64,000 nucleotides of DNA from Primula veris (Eukaryota > Streptophyta > Magnoliopsida > Ericales > Primulaceae). A program made the translations under genes and the position numbers. A model generated the notes under the pieces. That model made no database searches. It worked only from the letters and a program-made list of their open reading frames with translations, and was not told the origin of the DNA. Below are positions 25,186 to 36,113 of this stretch, piece by piece. The stretch is taken from positions 30,964,661 to 31,028,660 of the forward strand of contig OY821748.1 of NCBI GenBank assembly GCA_963682055.1, read 5' to 3'. Position 1 is the stretch's first letter. Each line of letters begins with the position of its first letter.

Positions 25186-26134
25186 TTTATAGATTAAGCT
25201 CAATACTTCATTACACGAAAAAAAAAGTATATAAAATTTCAGTCTTATCATCAGAAAACATTGCCTAATTCTCTCAGTTGTGAGTTGTGATTGAAAAGGA
25301 AATTAGTGTAATAAGTTGTTTTAAATGTTGTTTTCTTTGTTCATATAATCAGAAGGTTCCTGACGACGACAGAGGGCCCCTTCCTTACTTGGATCGACAA
25401 AAAACGTTTAACCCATGTACAGTCCCCATGTACCCGAGCGATACTCAGAGTGTTTCTTAGCGCATTCCCCCTGGAGTGAGGACTCCTTCTGAGGGGAGTA
25501 GCCTCATCGGAGTGTGTTATTTTCTATTTCACCTTCACATATTTTTGTTGTGCTTTTTCCATAATACAAAGTTTTTGATGTACACTTAAGAAATTTTGAC
25601 AAACTTGCAGCGGGTTCATGGTAGTCTCTTCATCCGCGAAAACCTGAATATAAAGATGTGTATTTAGTGTTAAAACAGTAACCTGAATATAAATATGTGT
25701 ATTTAGTGTTAAAACAATGTTTTATAATCTAATCTGACCATCTTGCTTAGAAAAGTTTACCTCATTCACTTGAAAATATATCACATTTAGTGGGAACCTC
25801 CCGCTTGTTGTTGTTCTATAATGTATCAGTGGCTCAAGACACCGTTGTATGTAATATAAAAGTAATAATAGTTAGTAAATAAAGGTATCAGAGACGAAAA
25901 AACAAATTATCACCAACAAAGTTCTAGAGACGGATTCTGAATCTGGGTGTTCAATATTTTTCAATGAACAATACCTCCCTTTAGAAATGCTCCAACTTTT
26001 AAATGTTGAGTGCACAACATCAACAATTGGAAAGTGGATTTCCAATCAAATCATTTGCTAACAAAAAAGTACAATAAGTAATCATCAATACAAACAATGT
26101 TTACGACTGGTGTACCAAATCCACCATGTTCAAT
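25186..26134. other. Intergenic DNA with one GC-richer island
   Basis: Mostly AT-rich. At about 25360-25530 there is an unusually GC-rich stretch ('gacgacgacagagggcccc' ... 'ggggagtagcctcatcgg') that does not fit the neighbouring composition and that I cannot identify; its frames are short. A 38-bp segment 'acctgaatataaa.atgtgtatttagtgttaaaaca' is tandemly duplicated at about 25642-25718. Confidence 0.45.
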
Positions 26135-28040
26135 TTATTCAGAGGATACTTGATGTCGAAGACAAGAAACAACTAATGTCACGATTCGTTGCAGTTGAGG
26201 ATCATCATAGTTTTGTGCAACACGAGTAATTTCTTCAATAGTCAATCTAAGTTGATGGTCCACAACTGGACTCAAGATGAAAGAATCTATTGTAAATAAA
26301 ATCTGCTTCTTGTTATTCATGGAAGGCATAATTGATTTTGAGTCACTATCAATTTGTAATACATCGCTGTTTAGTGGGTTGAGAGAACAATAATTAAGCA
26401 TCATAAACCACTCGTTGTCTACCTTTTCAAGCCATGCAATTTTGATCTTCAACAAGTCACCCGTGAGCTTGTTATATCCAAGATGTATTCCAAATAATTG
26501 GCTGAGATCCTGAATGGATGAACAGATGGGATAGAACAACAACTTTTTTCCAAATAGAGCCAACATGTGAGTTTTTCATTTTTCTCTTATCAAAAGGCAA
26601 AATTCCTAAAAAACTATTGTAATCTAGTCCAGATACGACAAAGTTCACAAGATTAGATATTTCAATATGGACGGTTCCTCCTATATTGTTTCCTCTCGTA
26701 TCTATTAAAGAATCAATCAAATTACAATGATAGCTCTTAACTATTTCAGAAGGAACAAGCTTGGTGGTGATATTATCGTTAAGCTGCTCTTCGTTATAGG
26801 TGTAATCCTTCAATCCCCATGTGCCAATGCCAATACTTAATGCATTAGTAAAACCAGTATAACTTGTATTTATGTTATCCATTCCTTTTTCGAGAGGGAG
26901 AACAGAAGATGTCATTAACAAATTGAGTGATGTACCAGACTTTGGGTCCTCATTCGCTTTCAAATTTGCACATGCAACCCCTATCTCAGTTGGCAAATAA
27001 ATACCCTTCTGTGACCCAGTTAAGACCACATATTCTTGTCCACTTTCTTGTTTCATCATTGCAATTGCCGAGAACTTGTTTGTCGATTCAGCAAAAGCAT
27101 TTAATTTTTTTAAAGCATTGTCGGGAAAGTTGAGTAGGTCTGTGGTGATGGACTCTTCATCTTCAGAGACATCACTTTCTTCCTCTTGTAAGTTCTCGCA
27201 AATTCTCATAACAATGTCCTCCATTTTCATGGCATGATCCTTAAATATGTCATCAAGTTCCTTTCTGTGCTCCTTAAAAATTTCAGCTATCGCATTGTTT
27301 TGCTCCTCAAATTTTTTAGCTATCTCGCTGTTTTGCTCCTTTATGTGTCTAGCATCATCCACATCATAATGATCTTCCCAGTTTTGTTGAGGATACGCGT
27401 ACGTTTATTGATTGGGGGATGTGCAGATTGTTTGGTTTTCGTACTGGCTATCGTATCATGGGTAATCTGCTTGTAATGTAATTGAATGAGGGTGTGTTGG
27501 TGACGAAGAGTAGGGTGTTGAATAAAGAGCTATTTGTGGTTCGAGTGGAGGCGAGCACCACTGAGGTTGTGAGTGAGTGTGGATGTTTAGTGACATCGTC
27601 TCAGTATAGGGATAATTATATGGTGTTGATGGAGCGTGGCTCAAGTAATTATGATGTTGTTGCTGGTGGGTTTGGTCTTATAAATGTGTGGTCATGATTT
27701 ATGTAGGTTGATAAACGTCGTATTCTGGAAATTGCAGAGGGTTTGGTTGTTCGTTTGTGTGGGAATTTGGTAGAGGGCTATGTCGTAGTTGCCACGGTGG
27801 TTTGTCTCGAGGACGTGGGGGTGGTGATAGAACAAATGAAGGCACAAAAGAGTATGGGGTATATGATGGCATTTCAATTCTCCAAGATTCTTGATGTCGG
27901 TTCAGTTGGGTAATATTATCGAACACCTTATGTTCAAACTTCTGCTCATAACAGATACTACTATTTTCAAAATGATCTCCCCAATATAAATACGACATAT
28001 TGAATTTTAAAAGAATGAAAAAATGAAGGAAAGAAGAATC
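26135..28040 (-). pseudogene. Broken retroelement gag-like gene, unknown C-terminal region
   Basis: On the minus strand an open frame starts with ATG at 27998 and continues in pieces (27998-27699, 27644-27456, about 27395-26472, 26566-26135) through at least three frame breaks. One break sits at a T6 run (26544-26549); another region has a stop near 27400. The N-terminal part is rich in Pro, Tyr, Ser and His. A strongly charged coiled-coil stretch follows (KKFEEQNNAIAEIFKEH and on). The last 300 or so residues match no domain I know. A primer-binding-like motif lies just upstream (28044-28055), which is why I favour a retrotransposon gag over a host gene. No protease, RT or flanking LTR pair was found. 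It could instead be a lineage-specific host gene. Confidence 0.45.
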
Positions 28041-28043
28041 GAT

Positions 28044-28055
28044 GCTCTAGTACCA
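28044..28055 (-). other. Primer-binding-site-like motif
   Basis: On the minus strand this reads TGGTACTAGAGC, a 2-base variant of TGGTATCAGAGC, the initiator methionine tRNA complement used by many plant LTR elements. It is preceded by CGTTACAAG, a common LTR-end context, and sits about 45 bases before the ATG of the gag-like frame. Confidence 0.45.
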
Positions 28056-29678
28056 CTTGTAACGAACTTAGATATTAAGGTAATAAAACAGTGAAAGCAA
28101 ACTAAGAACCAGCGACTGTTTTTTGGTGATGTTTTCTCATATATATGATTAACAAAAGTTGATTGAAGAACAAGAAATCTAAGTACAAATTGAAATAAAC
28201 TGCAGAAACTAAAAAGACAGAAAAAATCTTGCATTAAACTCTGATAGTTTCTACTTGATCATCAAATATGACCCTTACTCCTTTTCTTTTCAAAATCTTT
28301 CTACCCCTCTCCCTTTCTCTCTTTTATCCCTTCTCCAGACTCATTACACAGGCACACATCTGGTTTGTCTTTCTTCTTTTCTGTTTAGAATTTAATTATT
28401 GGGCTGCTATTCTCTTATTATTATTAAATGTGCGATAAGCCACACTCAATAAGTAGTCCAGCCATGACCTTTACATCTTTTCCGTAAAATAGACGCTGCT
28501 GTTGCATTTACTTTCCGTGTAATAATGCAGATCTTTCCTCTACGACTGCCGATTTTGGAGTATTACACAGAAATGAGACCAGTGGTGAACTCAGTGGGCT
28601 TACACGTGTTAGGAGATTTCAGCAGCTATCTTGCTTCTCAATTTTATTTTATATTGATAGAAGAATAGATGTGACTATTTAGGGGTGATCTGAGATGGTT
28701 GTTCTTTCTATTTGCTTGTTTCTCTCATGTCTTAACACAACCATCCTTTACATGATGATGCCTACATTTTCTGTAGCGAGTCCCAGGTTTGGACATCTTT
28801 TGTTTAATTAATAATAAAAAATATGGTGCTTTTCTTTTGTAATGCCTCTGAGAGAAATATTGTTTGCATTTTTCAGATTAAAGACGAAGAGATGCAAGCA
28901 TTAGATTTTATCAATTACACTTACGAGGTGTTTGGGTTTACTTATGAGCTGAAACTATTCACAGTATGACACAGTTCTTTACTCCTTTCTGTTTTGAAGT
29001 TTTTCTTTTTTTGGTCTGTGATTGAATTTAAAATTTGAGTGTAGAGACCGGAAAAATATCTTGGTGATTTGGAAACATGGGACAAGGCAGAAGCTGCTCT
29101 TACAGAAGCACTAAATGAGTCTGAAGAATTGGGAGGTTAATTACACATACTTTTTCGCCTCACATTCCATGTTAATCTTCACATTGTCCATATCGTTGCT
29201 TGCTCTTAATTTATCCCTTCTGTTTTTTCTCTTAAGTAGGCACTGCAAGTGTCAGATTAAAATTATTATCAGCTTCTAAAAAGTCATTTCCTATTTGACT
29301 CTGCAATTCTTCTTAACATATCATTTATTTTAAGTGTATATCCAGTTTATAACACATTGTTATTACTTAAAAGCTTTCGCAACCGTTGCTTCAAAAGTTG
29401 AACTTTAATCTGGTGGTAGTTACTTTAAACTTAGTGCTCCATGTAGATGTTTCTGTCGTCACTTATTTTTTTAGTGGTGTTGTGAAGATAAACGAAGCTG
29501 ATGGTGCATTTTATGGGCCAAAAATTGATATCAGTGTGTATGATGCCTTGAAAAGAAAATTTCAGTATGCAACTCTTCAAGTGTTTATGTAATTTTTTTC
29601 CTTTTTTTATGTAGTATATTGTTGATTGCTTTGTATTTAACGGATGGTGATGATGATAATGATAATGATTTAATTCAG

Positions 29679-29900
29679 TTGGACTTTCAACTGCCTAGTC
29701 GTTTCAAGTTGTCGTACTCTGCGGAAGATGAAGTTAACAAGGAGAGACCTGTTATGTTACACAGAGCTATCATCAGTTTTGTTGAGCGCATGCTTACTGT
29801 CCTCTTAGAACACTACAAGGGCAAGTGGCCTTTCTGTCTAAGCCCAAGCCAAGCTATTGTTTGCCCTGTCTCTGAGAAATCAGAAGTTTATGCCCTGCAG
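29679..29900 (+). pseudogene. Best-preserved exon of the threonyl-tRNA synthetase pseudogene
   Basis: This 74-codon block is fully open between an ATTCAG acceptor and a CAG|GTGCCT donor. It carries the motif 3 region with ERMLTVLLEHYKGKWPF and the start of the anticodon-binding domain (IVCPVSEK). Its preservation contrasts with the damaged blocks on both sides. Confidence 0.8.
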
Positions 29901-30266
29901 GTGCCTTGTACTATCGATACGTTGTATTATGATTCAGTGCAAATCTGCATTATGTTCGAGAGTGACTCGAGACATATGCTGTATAAGTGTGGTCGACTAA
30001 TTTCTAAATACTCCGGTGATCCTGGATATTCCTGGTCAGCTGGTTGTATGGAGTTTTCTATGATTCACTTTTTCTGTAGACCTTTGAAAAGTCTTGCAGA
30101 TCACCATTTTAAACAACGTATCGATAATTTATATTTTTTAATGTGATCCATTATGCAACTGGGAGATTTGAATATCTTCTTTATTTTCGTAATAGGTGAA
30201 GGACCAACTTCATGAAGTTGGCTTTTATGTTGATGCGATACGAGTGATAGGACAATACAGAAAAAA

Positions 30267-31385
30267 GTGAGTTTCTAAAGTTACGCTGTCGTAGACAGGC
30301 TTCAGTCTTGTTTCGTTTGTACGTTATAGGTGTGTTTGTAACCCGGAAAACTTGCTGGGAAAGAAAGGTTTCCTAAAAAAATGTTTTCTCATGTTTGGAA
30401 GTTGCAGAAAATAAAAAAATAAACATCACGAGAAAATGAGAGAAAACTTCTCATGTTGACCAGTGTCAATCGTTTTCTTAGGCAAAACAAGATGAAAACC
30501 AAGATGGGATTATATCCAAACGGAATTGATAAAAAAAATTAACATAGAAAAAAAAGAAGAAGAAATAACATTGTCAGCCGAAAACTGCCAAAGAAACAAA
30601 AATATATGAAAAGAGTTCCGAGTATAAAGGAGTTAAAAAAAACTCCGTTAGAAAAAAGTTATTCTTAAAAACGCCAAAGAGTCAAAAAAGCAAAACCATA
30701 AAAAAGTTGAAAAATGAAATAGTAAAAATAGTACAAATAAAGAACAGAATTAGAAAGAAATTGAAAACGTTGAAAAATGAAACAGTTAAAGGGAAACCCC
30801 GGTGCTAAACTCGTGCTATGCGCGGTGTCCGGGGAGGGGTTAGGTCATTTTGGGTCTAATGATAATAAAACATTTTGGCCTATCAGACTTTTGGGCCTTT
30901 TCTGCTTTTTCGCTGTTTTTTTATTTATTTTGTTACTTTTGGTTTTTTTTTTTGGAAATTCCATATGTTTCTGATTTTTATCTTTTTTTGGAGAGTTTGT
31001 ATGATTTTTTTGGAAAAAAAAATTCTGATTTGAAAATTTCTTTTATTTCTTCCCAAATTTATGGGTTTTTTTTCCAAATCGTAGGTGCCTATTACAGAAA
31101 ACTACATTCCCTAGAAATACATTTCTTTGTTGTTGTTTTTATATTCATCCAAAGTCAAAACACTTGGGCGTAAAAGGATTTCATCTGCATTTTCCATTTG
31201 TTGTGTTTCTTTTCAATTTTTTTGTTATCACGCAAATTGACGGGGTTCTAAAATGGCTAAAAGGATTATCTTAGATTAAAACATGCGAGGCTTTTTATGT
31301 CTTTCCTTTAGACTAGATTTCAAATTTCATCTTCTTGTGGACTTAATCAGATCCTTTTTGCTGATATACCATTGGTTTCCTTTAG
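30267..31385. other. Intron of the ThrRS pseudogene, low-complexity
   Basis: A-rich first half and T-rich second half around a GC-richer core at about 30790-30850 ('accccggtgctaaactcgtg'). No coding signal. The arrangement resembles a degraded transposon, but I could not define ends. Confidence 0.4.
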
Positions 31386-31532
31386 GTATGAGAGGCTCAG
31401 ACTCAGCTAGCACAGTACAACTACATTCTGGTGGTTGGTGAAGAGGAAGTCAAGACTGGGCAGGTAACTCTGATTTAAATGTTATATAATGACAAATATC
31501 ATGAGCTGTATACAATATTACAGATTAATGTT

Positions 31533-32236
31533 TGATGTGCATCATGATGTGTTAGATTCAGATGCTAAGCTAAATATTCCTCATATGGGTCCGGTTACTC
31601 GTTCAAAATCTAAGAATCTCGAAGTAGGTAATGAGCTGCTAATGACAAAGGAAATAACTCATTTAATAGCTTTGAACAACAGCTTTACCAATACGTCGAA
31701 TCTTGGCTATTTCGAGAAGCGCAATAATCCGATCCATGAATCCACACATTCATTGATTCTAAGTGGTCAAAGTCATTAATTAATATTATAGATAAGTGTA
31801 AAGGGTTTCTATGCATGTATCTAACTAGATTCATGTAATCTAAGTTATTGATCTTATCCTATCTTAAGTATGACATTTTAGGCTCTATATAAAGCCACAT
31901 GTATCAAGTTATAAGATATCTAGAGTGATATAAAGAATTAAGCTTTTTGCTTGTTTATCCTTTTCTCTTATCTTGCAATTTGTGGAATTCAGATTGTTAG
32001 CGGCGAGTTAAACCCCGATTCTTATCACTCCCCTTCTTATCTCTCCGGAGTGTGGTGAATCATCCTAACGAAACTTGTTTGTGGCGCCTTCGGGCTTATC
32101 AAGCTTGTTTCATTAGAACCCCAACCCATTTTGTTTGTGGCGCCTTCGGCTTATCAAACACGAAGAGTTGGTTTCTCTATTCGAATACTCCTAAAATCAG
32201 CGACTTACCGACATCTTAGCATTCCCGGACACATCA
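31533..32236 (+). repeat. Left LTR of the gypsy element
   Basis: It contains a copy of the last 82 codons of pol as an open frame to 31779, then TATA-like CTATATAAAG near 31894, and two nearly identical 'gtttgtggcgccttcgg' segments (about 32088 and 32138). Confidence 0.93.
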
Positions 32237-32239
32237 TAT

Positions 32240-32251
32240 TGGTATCAGAGC
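32240..32251 (+). other. Primer-binding site of the gypsy element
   Basis: TGGTATCAGAGC, complementary to the 3' end of plant initiator methionine tRNA, starts 3 bases after the left LTR. The gag ATG at 32256 follows only 4 bases later. Confidence 0.9.
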
Positions 32252-32255
32252 AAGG

Positions 32256-33227
32256 ATGTCGACCAAGTCACACCAGTCCGACGAAAATGTAGCTCGAATT
32301 CCAAGAGGCATGACGCTCGACCAAGCCAAAATCTATCGGCTTGAGCGCCAAATCGAGGCCATGCAAGCGGAGATGGAGGAGATGCGTCTCCAAAACCAAC
32401 AACCACAACCACCACCATATGAGCAAGATGATCATAGTCACCAAGGTCATACCGGTGACTTGAGTGACTATGCCGAAGAAGAATATGAAGGGGCACCGAG
32501 ACGTCAACAAAGGTGTTATGACAATACCGGTCGTAACGTGAACATCAAAATGCCTCTATTCAAGGGTAATAGCTCGTCCGAAGATCACCTCGAATGGGAG
32601 CAGCGTGTTGAAAAACTTTTTGAATTCTACGACGTACCCGAGGAGAGGAAAGTTCGCTTGGCCGCACTTGAGTTCACCGAATATGCTCATTTGTGGTGGG
32701 AGAATTTGAAAGGGCAGAGGCGTCGGGATGGAGAGGAGGAAGTCCGAGGTTGGAGGATCATGAAACGGCTTATGCAACGTCGTTTCGTACCGGAGTACTA
32801 CCGCCAAGAGTTGTACCTACATTTACAATCTCTTCGGCAAGGAGCTATGAGCGTAGAGGAGTATGTTCAGAATTTCAAAACTGCGAATATGAGGTGTAAC
32901 CTTCAAGAGCCGCAAGAGCAAACCATCGCTCGGTTCTTACGGGGTCTTAATGATGATATAGCGGATACAGTGGAGTTGCAACCATTTGTTTTCTTGGAGG
33001 ATGTGATTAAATTGGCGTTGAAAGTGGAGCGTCAAAGAAAACGAAAGGTCACCACCCGGCCATACTCCTCTCGGCCAAGTGGTGGGAAATACACAAACGA
33101 CGCTATGACTGAAGGGAAGACTGTCCCGACCACCAACCGTGTCGGGCGGGTTGACATGGGGAAAGCACCCATGGCTGCACCCAAAAAAATGAGGTTTCAA
33201 GACCTAACCCGAGGCATCGGGACTTGA
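32256..33227 (+). CDS. Gypsy gag protein (zinc knuckle cut off by a frameshift)
   Basis: The 323-residue frame from the ATG next to the primer-binding site has a predicted coiled coil at residues 24-49 (rich in Glu, Gln, Met) and then a retrotransposon gag domain at about residues 95-225, including the family-typical LWWENLK and MQRRFVPEYYRQEL stretches. Gag forms the virus-like particle around the element's RNA. The frame ends at TGA 33225-33227. The CCHC knuckle that normally closes gag is read in the -1 frame just downstream, so an indel in the A7 run at 33183-33189 probably truncated it. Confidence 0.85.
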   Translation: MSTKSHQSDENVARIPRGMTLDQAKIYRLERQIEAMQAEMEEMRLQNQQPQPPPYEQDDHSHQGHTGDLSDYAEEEYEGAPRRQQRCYDNTGRNVNIKMPLFKGNSSSEDHLEWEQRVEKLFEFYDVPEERKVRLAALEFTEYAHLWWENLKGQRRRDGEEEVRGWRIMKRLMQRRFVPEYYRQELYLHLQSLRQGAMSVEEYVQNFKTANMRCNLQEPQEQTIARFLRGLNDDIADTVELQPFVFLEDVIKLALKVERQRKRKVTTRPYSSRPSGGKYTNDAMTEGKTVPTTNRVGRVDMGKAPMAAPKKMRFQDLTRGIGT

Positions 33228-34070
33228 AATGCTTTCGTTGTCAAGGACATGGTCATATCGCTTCGGAATGTCCAAATCGGAAAGTTATGATTATCCGAGA
33301 ATCTGAAATTGAGAGCGAAGAAGAATTCGAGGAGGAAGTTCAAAAGTACGATGAGGATTCTTTAGATGTGGCTGAAGATGGAGAGGTCCTCGTTGTTCGG
33401 CGCGTTCTTAACGTACAGCCTGTCACTACCGATGAACAACGAGATAACATATTTCACACTCGATGCAAAGTGAGTGAAAAGGTGTGCGGAGTTATCATCG
33501 ATGGAGGGAGTTGTACAAACGTGGCATCCACTACGCTGGTGGAGAAATTGGGATTGTCTATGATGAAGCACCCTAGCCCGTACAAACTGCGTTGGCTTAA
33601 CGAGGTGGGTGATATTCGGGTCTCCGAGCAAGTAAAGGTTCCTTTCACTATTAGCCGATACACCGACGAAGTTCTTTGTGACGTTGTACCTATGAGTGCT
33701 AGTCATTTACTCTTAGGCCGGCCATGGCAGTATGACCGGAGGGTGATTCATGACGGGTTCAAAAATACTTATTCATTTGAAAAGAATGGGAGGAAGCATA
33801 CTCTTGCACCACTTACACCGGCGCAAATTCAAAATGATATTTTAGGCAAGACGAAGCGAGAAAATCTGGTTGTTAGTCGCAGAGAAGTCGAGCGAGCCTT
33901 GAGTACCAAGGATCAGATTTTTGTGTTGCTCATGCGGGAAATTATGCTTACCGACAAGTCCTCACTCCCACCGCAAGTTGTAAAACTTTTGGAGGAATTC
34001 GAGGATGTGTTTCCCGAGGAATTACCACCTGGTTTGCCACCGATTCGGGGAATCGAACATCAAATAGATC
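33224..34070 (+). pseudogene. Gypsy zinc knuckle, protease and start of RT (cut by nested insertion)
   Basis: In this frame residues 3-16 are a CCHC knuckle (CFRCQGHGHIASEC). Residues 93-96 (DGGS) are the aspartic protease active site in the form often seen in plant gypsy elements. The linker to RT ends in the conserved PEELPPGLPP motif. The first position is a TTG, not a true start; the segment would be translated as part of the gag-pol polyprotein. It stops abruptly at the target site AGATC (34066-34070), where the nested element begins. Confidence 0.85.
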
Positions 34071-36104
34071 TGTCACGCCCCGGATTTACATAAAACCCGG
34101 AACGCGATTTTAAAAGAAACTAATGAAAAAAAAATGAAAAACAAGACTTCTGGTCACCCAATTTTTAACACATATTACACAAAAACAGCTCAGAACATCT
34201 ACAATATATATACATACAAAACGACACCAACTTGATCTCAAGTATTGTACTACCTCGTACATGCCAAACCGTTCCGCCTCGAGTCCCGCTCGAAAACTCA
34301 AAAGCTCATCCTGGCCTCCAAATCTGGACCCCCCGGCTATAAATGATAATAAAATAGAAAAGAAAGGAACAACAAAGCAAAGGGTGAGTCAACTAAACTC
34401 GCTACATAAATCTCTACGCTAAAATTATAAAACTACGAAATACAATATTAAAATCTTTAATATAAAAGGTTCATCTTGTTACTTCTACACCACCACGACA
34501 CTTCTGAACCTCAACTACTAACACCAAGTGGCGTGACTCAACCCGCAACAACCCACGACTCAAATGTGTATAAAGTCGGAATCACAATGCCGGATCACTC
34601 CTCAGATCCTGGATCACTACTCAGATCCACATATAGAATCAACTACTCATGAAATCTATACGCTGGCTAACACCTCCACGTATGGCCATACGTGTTGCCG
34701 TATATCCGGTGGACATCAAGCCCCCGCACGGATATAACGTGGGCACGTGATCCCTAAAAAAATATGTAAAAGACCGACAACAATAACCGACTGACAACTC
34801 ACAACTAAAACAACACATCTACCTCCAACCCCACTTCAACTGCTTATTTTACTTCATTTTAAACCAGGTGTTTATACACTTTAAACCGCAATCACAGTAA
34901 ATACTCAACAAAAGTTGCAACAGTTTCACTATTCATTCGAAAATCAGCTCCAATATCATAATAAAATAATGATATTATCAATCTAGATAATAGTAATTAA
35001 ATAGCAGAATTTATTCTACTACTACTGGATGTCGAAACATCAAAAATCAGCTGTCAAACAATAATTAGCATAATATCAACTTAAATAAAAATAATATGCA
35101 AGCGTAAGCACGTATATAACGGGCTTAGTAACACCCCTTTTTAGTACCGAAACGGTACTCGAAAGTCTGTAATGAGCCAGTTTGCACTACATCTACAACA
35201 AACACAAATACCGCTACCATAAAAATTTCTACTATAAACAGCGGAAACAAAAGGAAGCAGGGAGGCAATCCCCGTATCGAATCAACGTAAAAGACTCCCA
35301 TATCCTTACACAAACAGTAGATCGATTAAGTTACTACACATCCAAATACAACTATATATTCTCCACCACAAGATATTAATTCTACTGTAAATAACAAACA
35401 CAAAAGACTGCCTTTGAGTACCCAAACTGGTATCTCGATAACTCAGCTATATAATTTCAACCCCAAGTAAAACAAACTACCACAAGTAAACGTATAAAAA
35501 GAAACATCGATTCCTGCAAAATACACCTAAAAGGCTCCCCTTTTAAGTACCGAAATGGTACCTCAATTGAAGCTAACAAAGGCTGGACAGTTGAACTGCA
35601 GTGAACACATAACGAACGGGATAAAACTACTCGCGCCTTGCCGCCAAACCCAGCTTAAACCCGCTGAATATATACCTCCGTTTGTTCCTCTATTCGTTAT
35701 CTACGCATCAGTATAAACCGTTCGATAAACGGATAACCGAATCGAAAGAAAATGATATTTAAAGTGGGAGGATTTTTATTGTATTTCTTTTGTATTTCTA
35801 TCTCTCTTATGCTCTCTCTCTCTATCTCTGTATATATCTCTCTGTGAGTGTGTTAATGTATATATCTTATATATTCCTTGTATACAGATAGTTATAAGTT
35901 ATATGAAGAGGTGAATCGGTGATAGGCAGACAAATAAAGTGGGTCCCTTCAATTTCATATACTTCTCTTTTATATACTTCCCTTTTCCTTTCTTAAGTCT
36001 GAAGATATTTATTTATTTATTTTTTATTATTTTTTTTTTTGTTACAACAATATTTTATATATATACCATCATTTAAAATATATCTAAATTACTGGGGTAT
36101 TACA
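34071..36104 (-). repeat. 3' LTR of the nested long-LTR element
   Basis: Plus-strand ends are TGTCACGCCCC and GGGGTATTACA. It contains three palindrome-like AGTACC-GGTAC motifs (35143-35159, about 35417-35434, 35546-35563), a CT microsatellite-like stretch at about 35805-35850 and an AT-rich end. It is the 3' LTR because the purine tract abuts it. Confidence 0.92.
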
Positions 36105-36113
36105 CCCTCCCCT
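36105..36113 (-). other. Polypurine tract of the nested element
   Basis: Reads AGGGGAGGG on the minus strand, directly before the LTR start TGTAATACCCC. It is the expected primer for plus-strand DNA synthesis. Confidence 0.8.

Noticed and set aside
30320..31385. Complete transposon in the ThrRS intron
   Set aside because: The A-rich/T-rich symmetry around a GC-richer core is suggestive, but I could not find matching terminal repeats or a target duplication.
32240..32251. Possible tRNA gene fragment
   Set aside because: The 12 bases are the tRNA-complementary primer site of an LTR element; no cloverleaf surrounds it.
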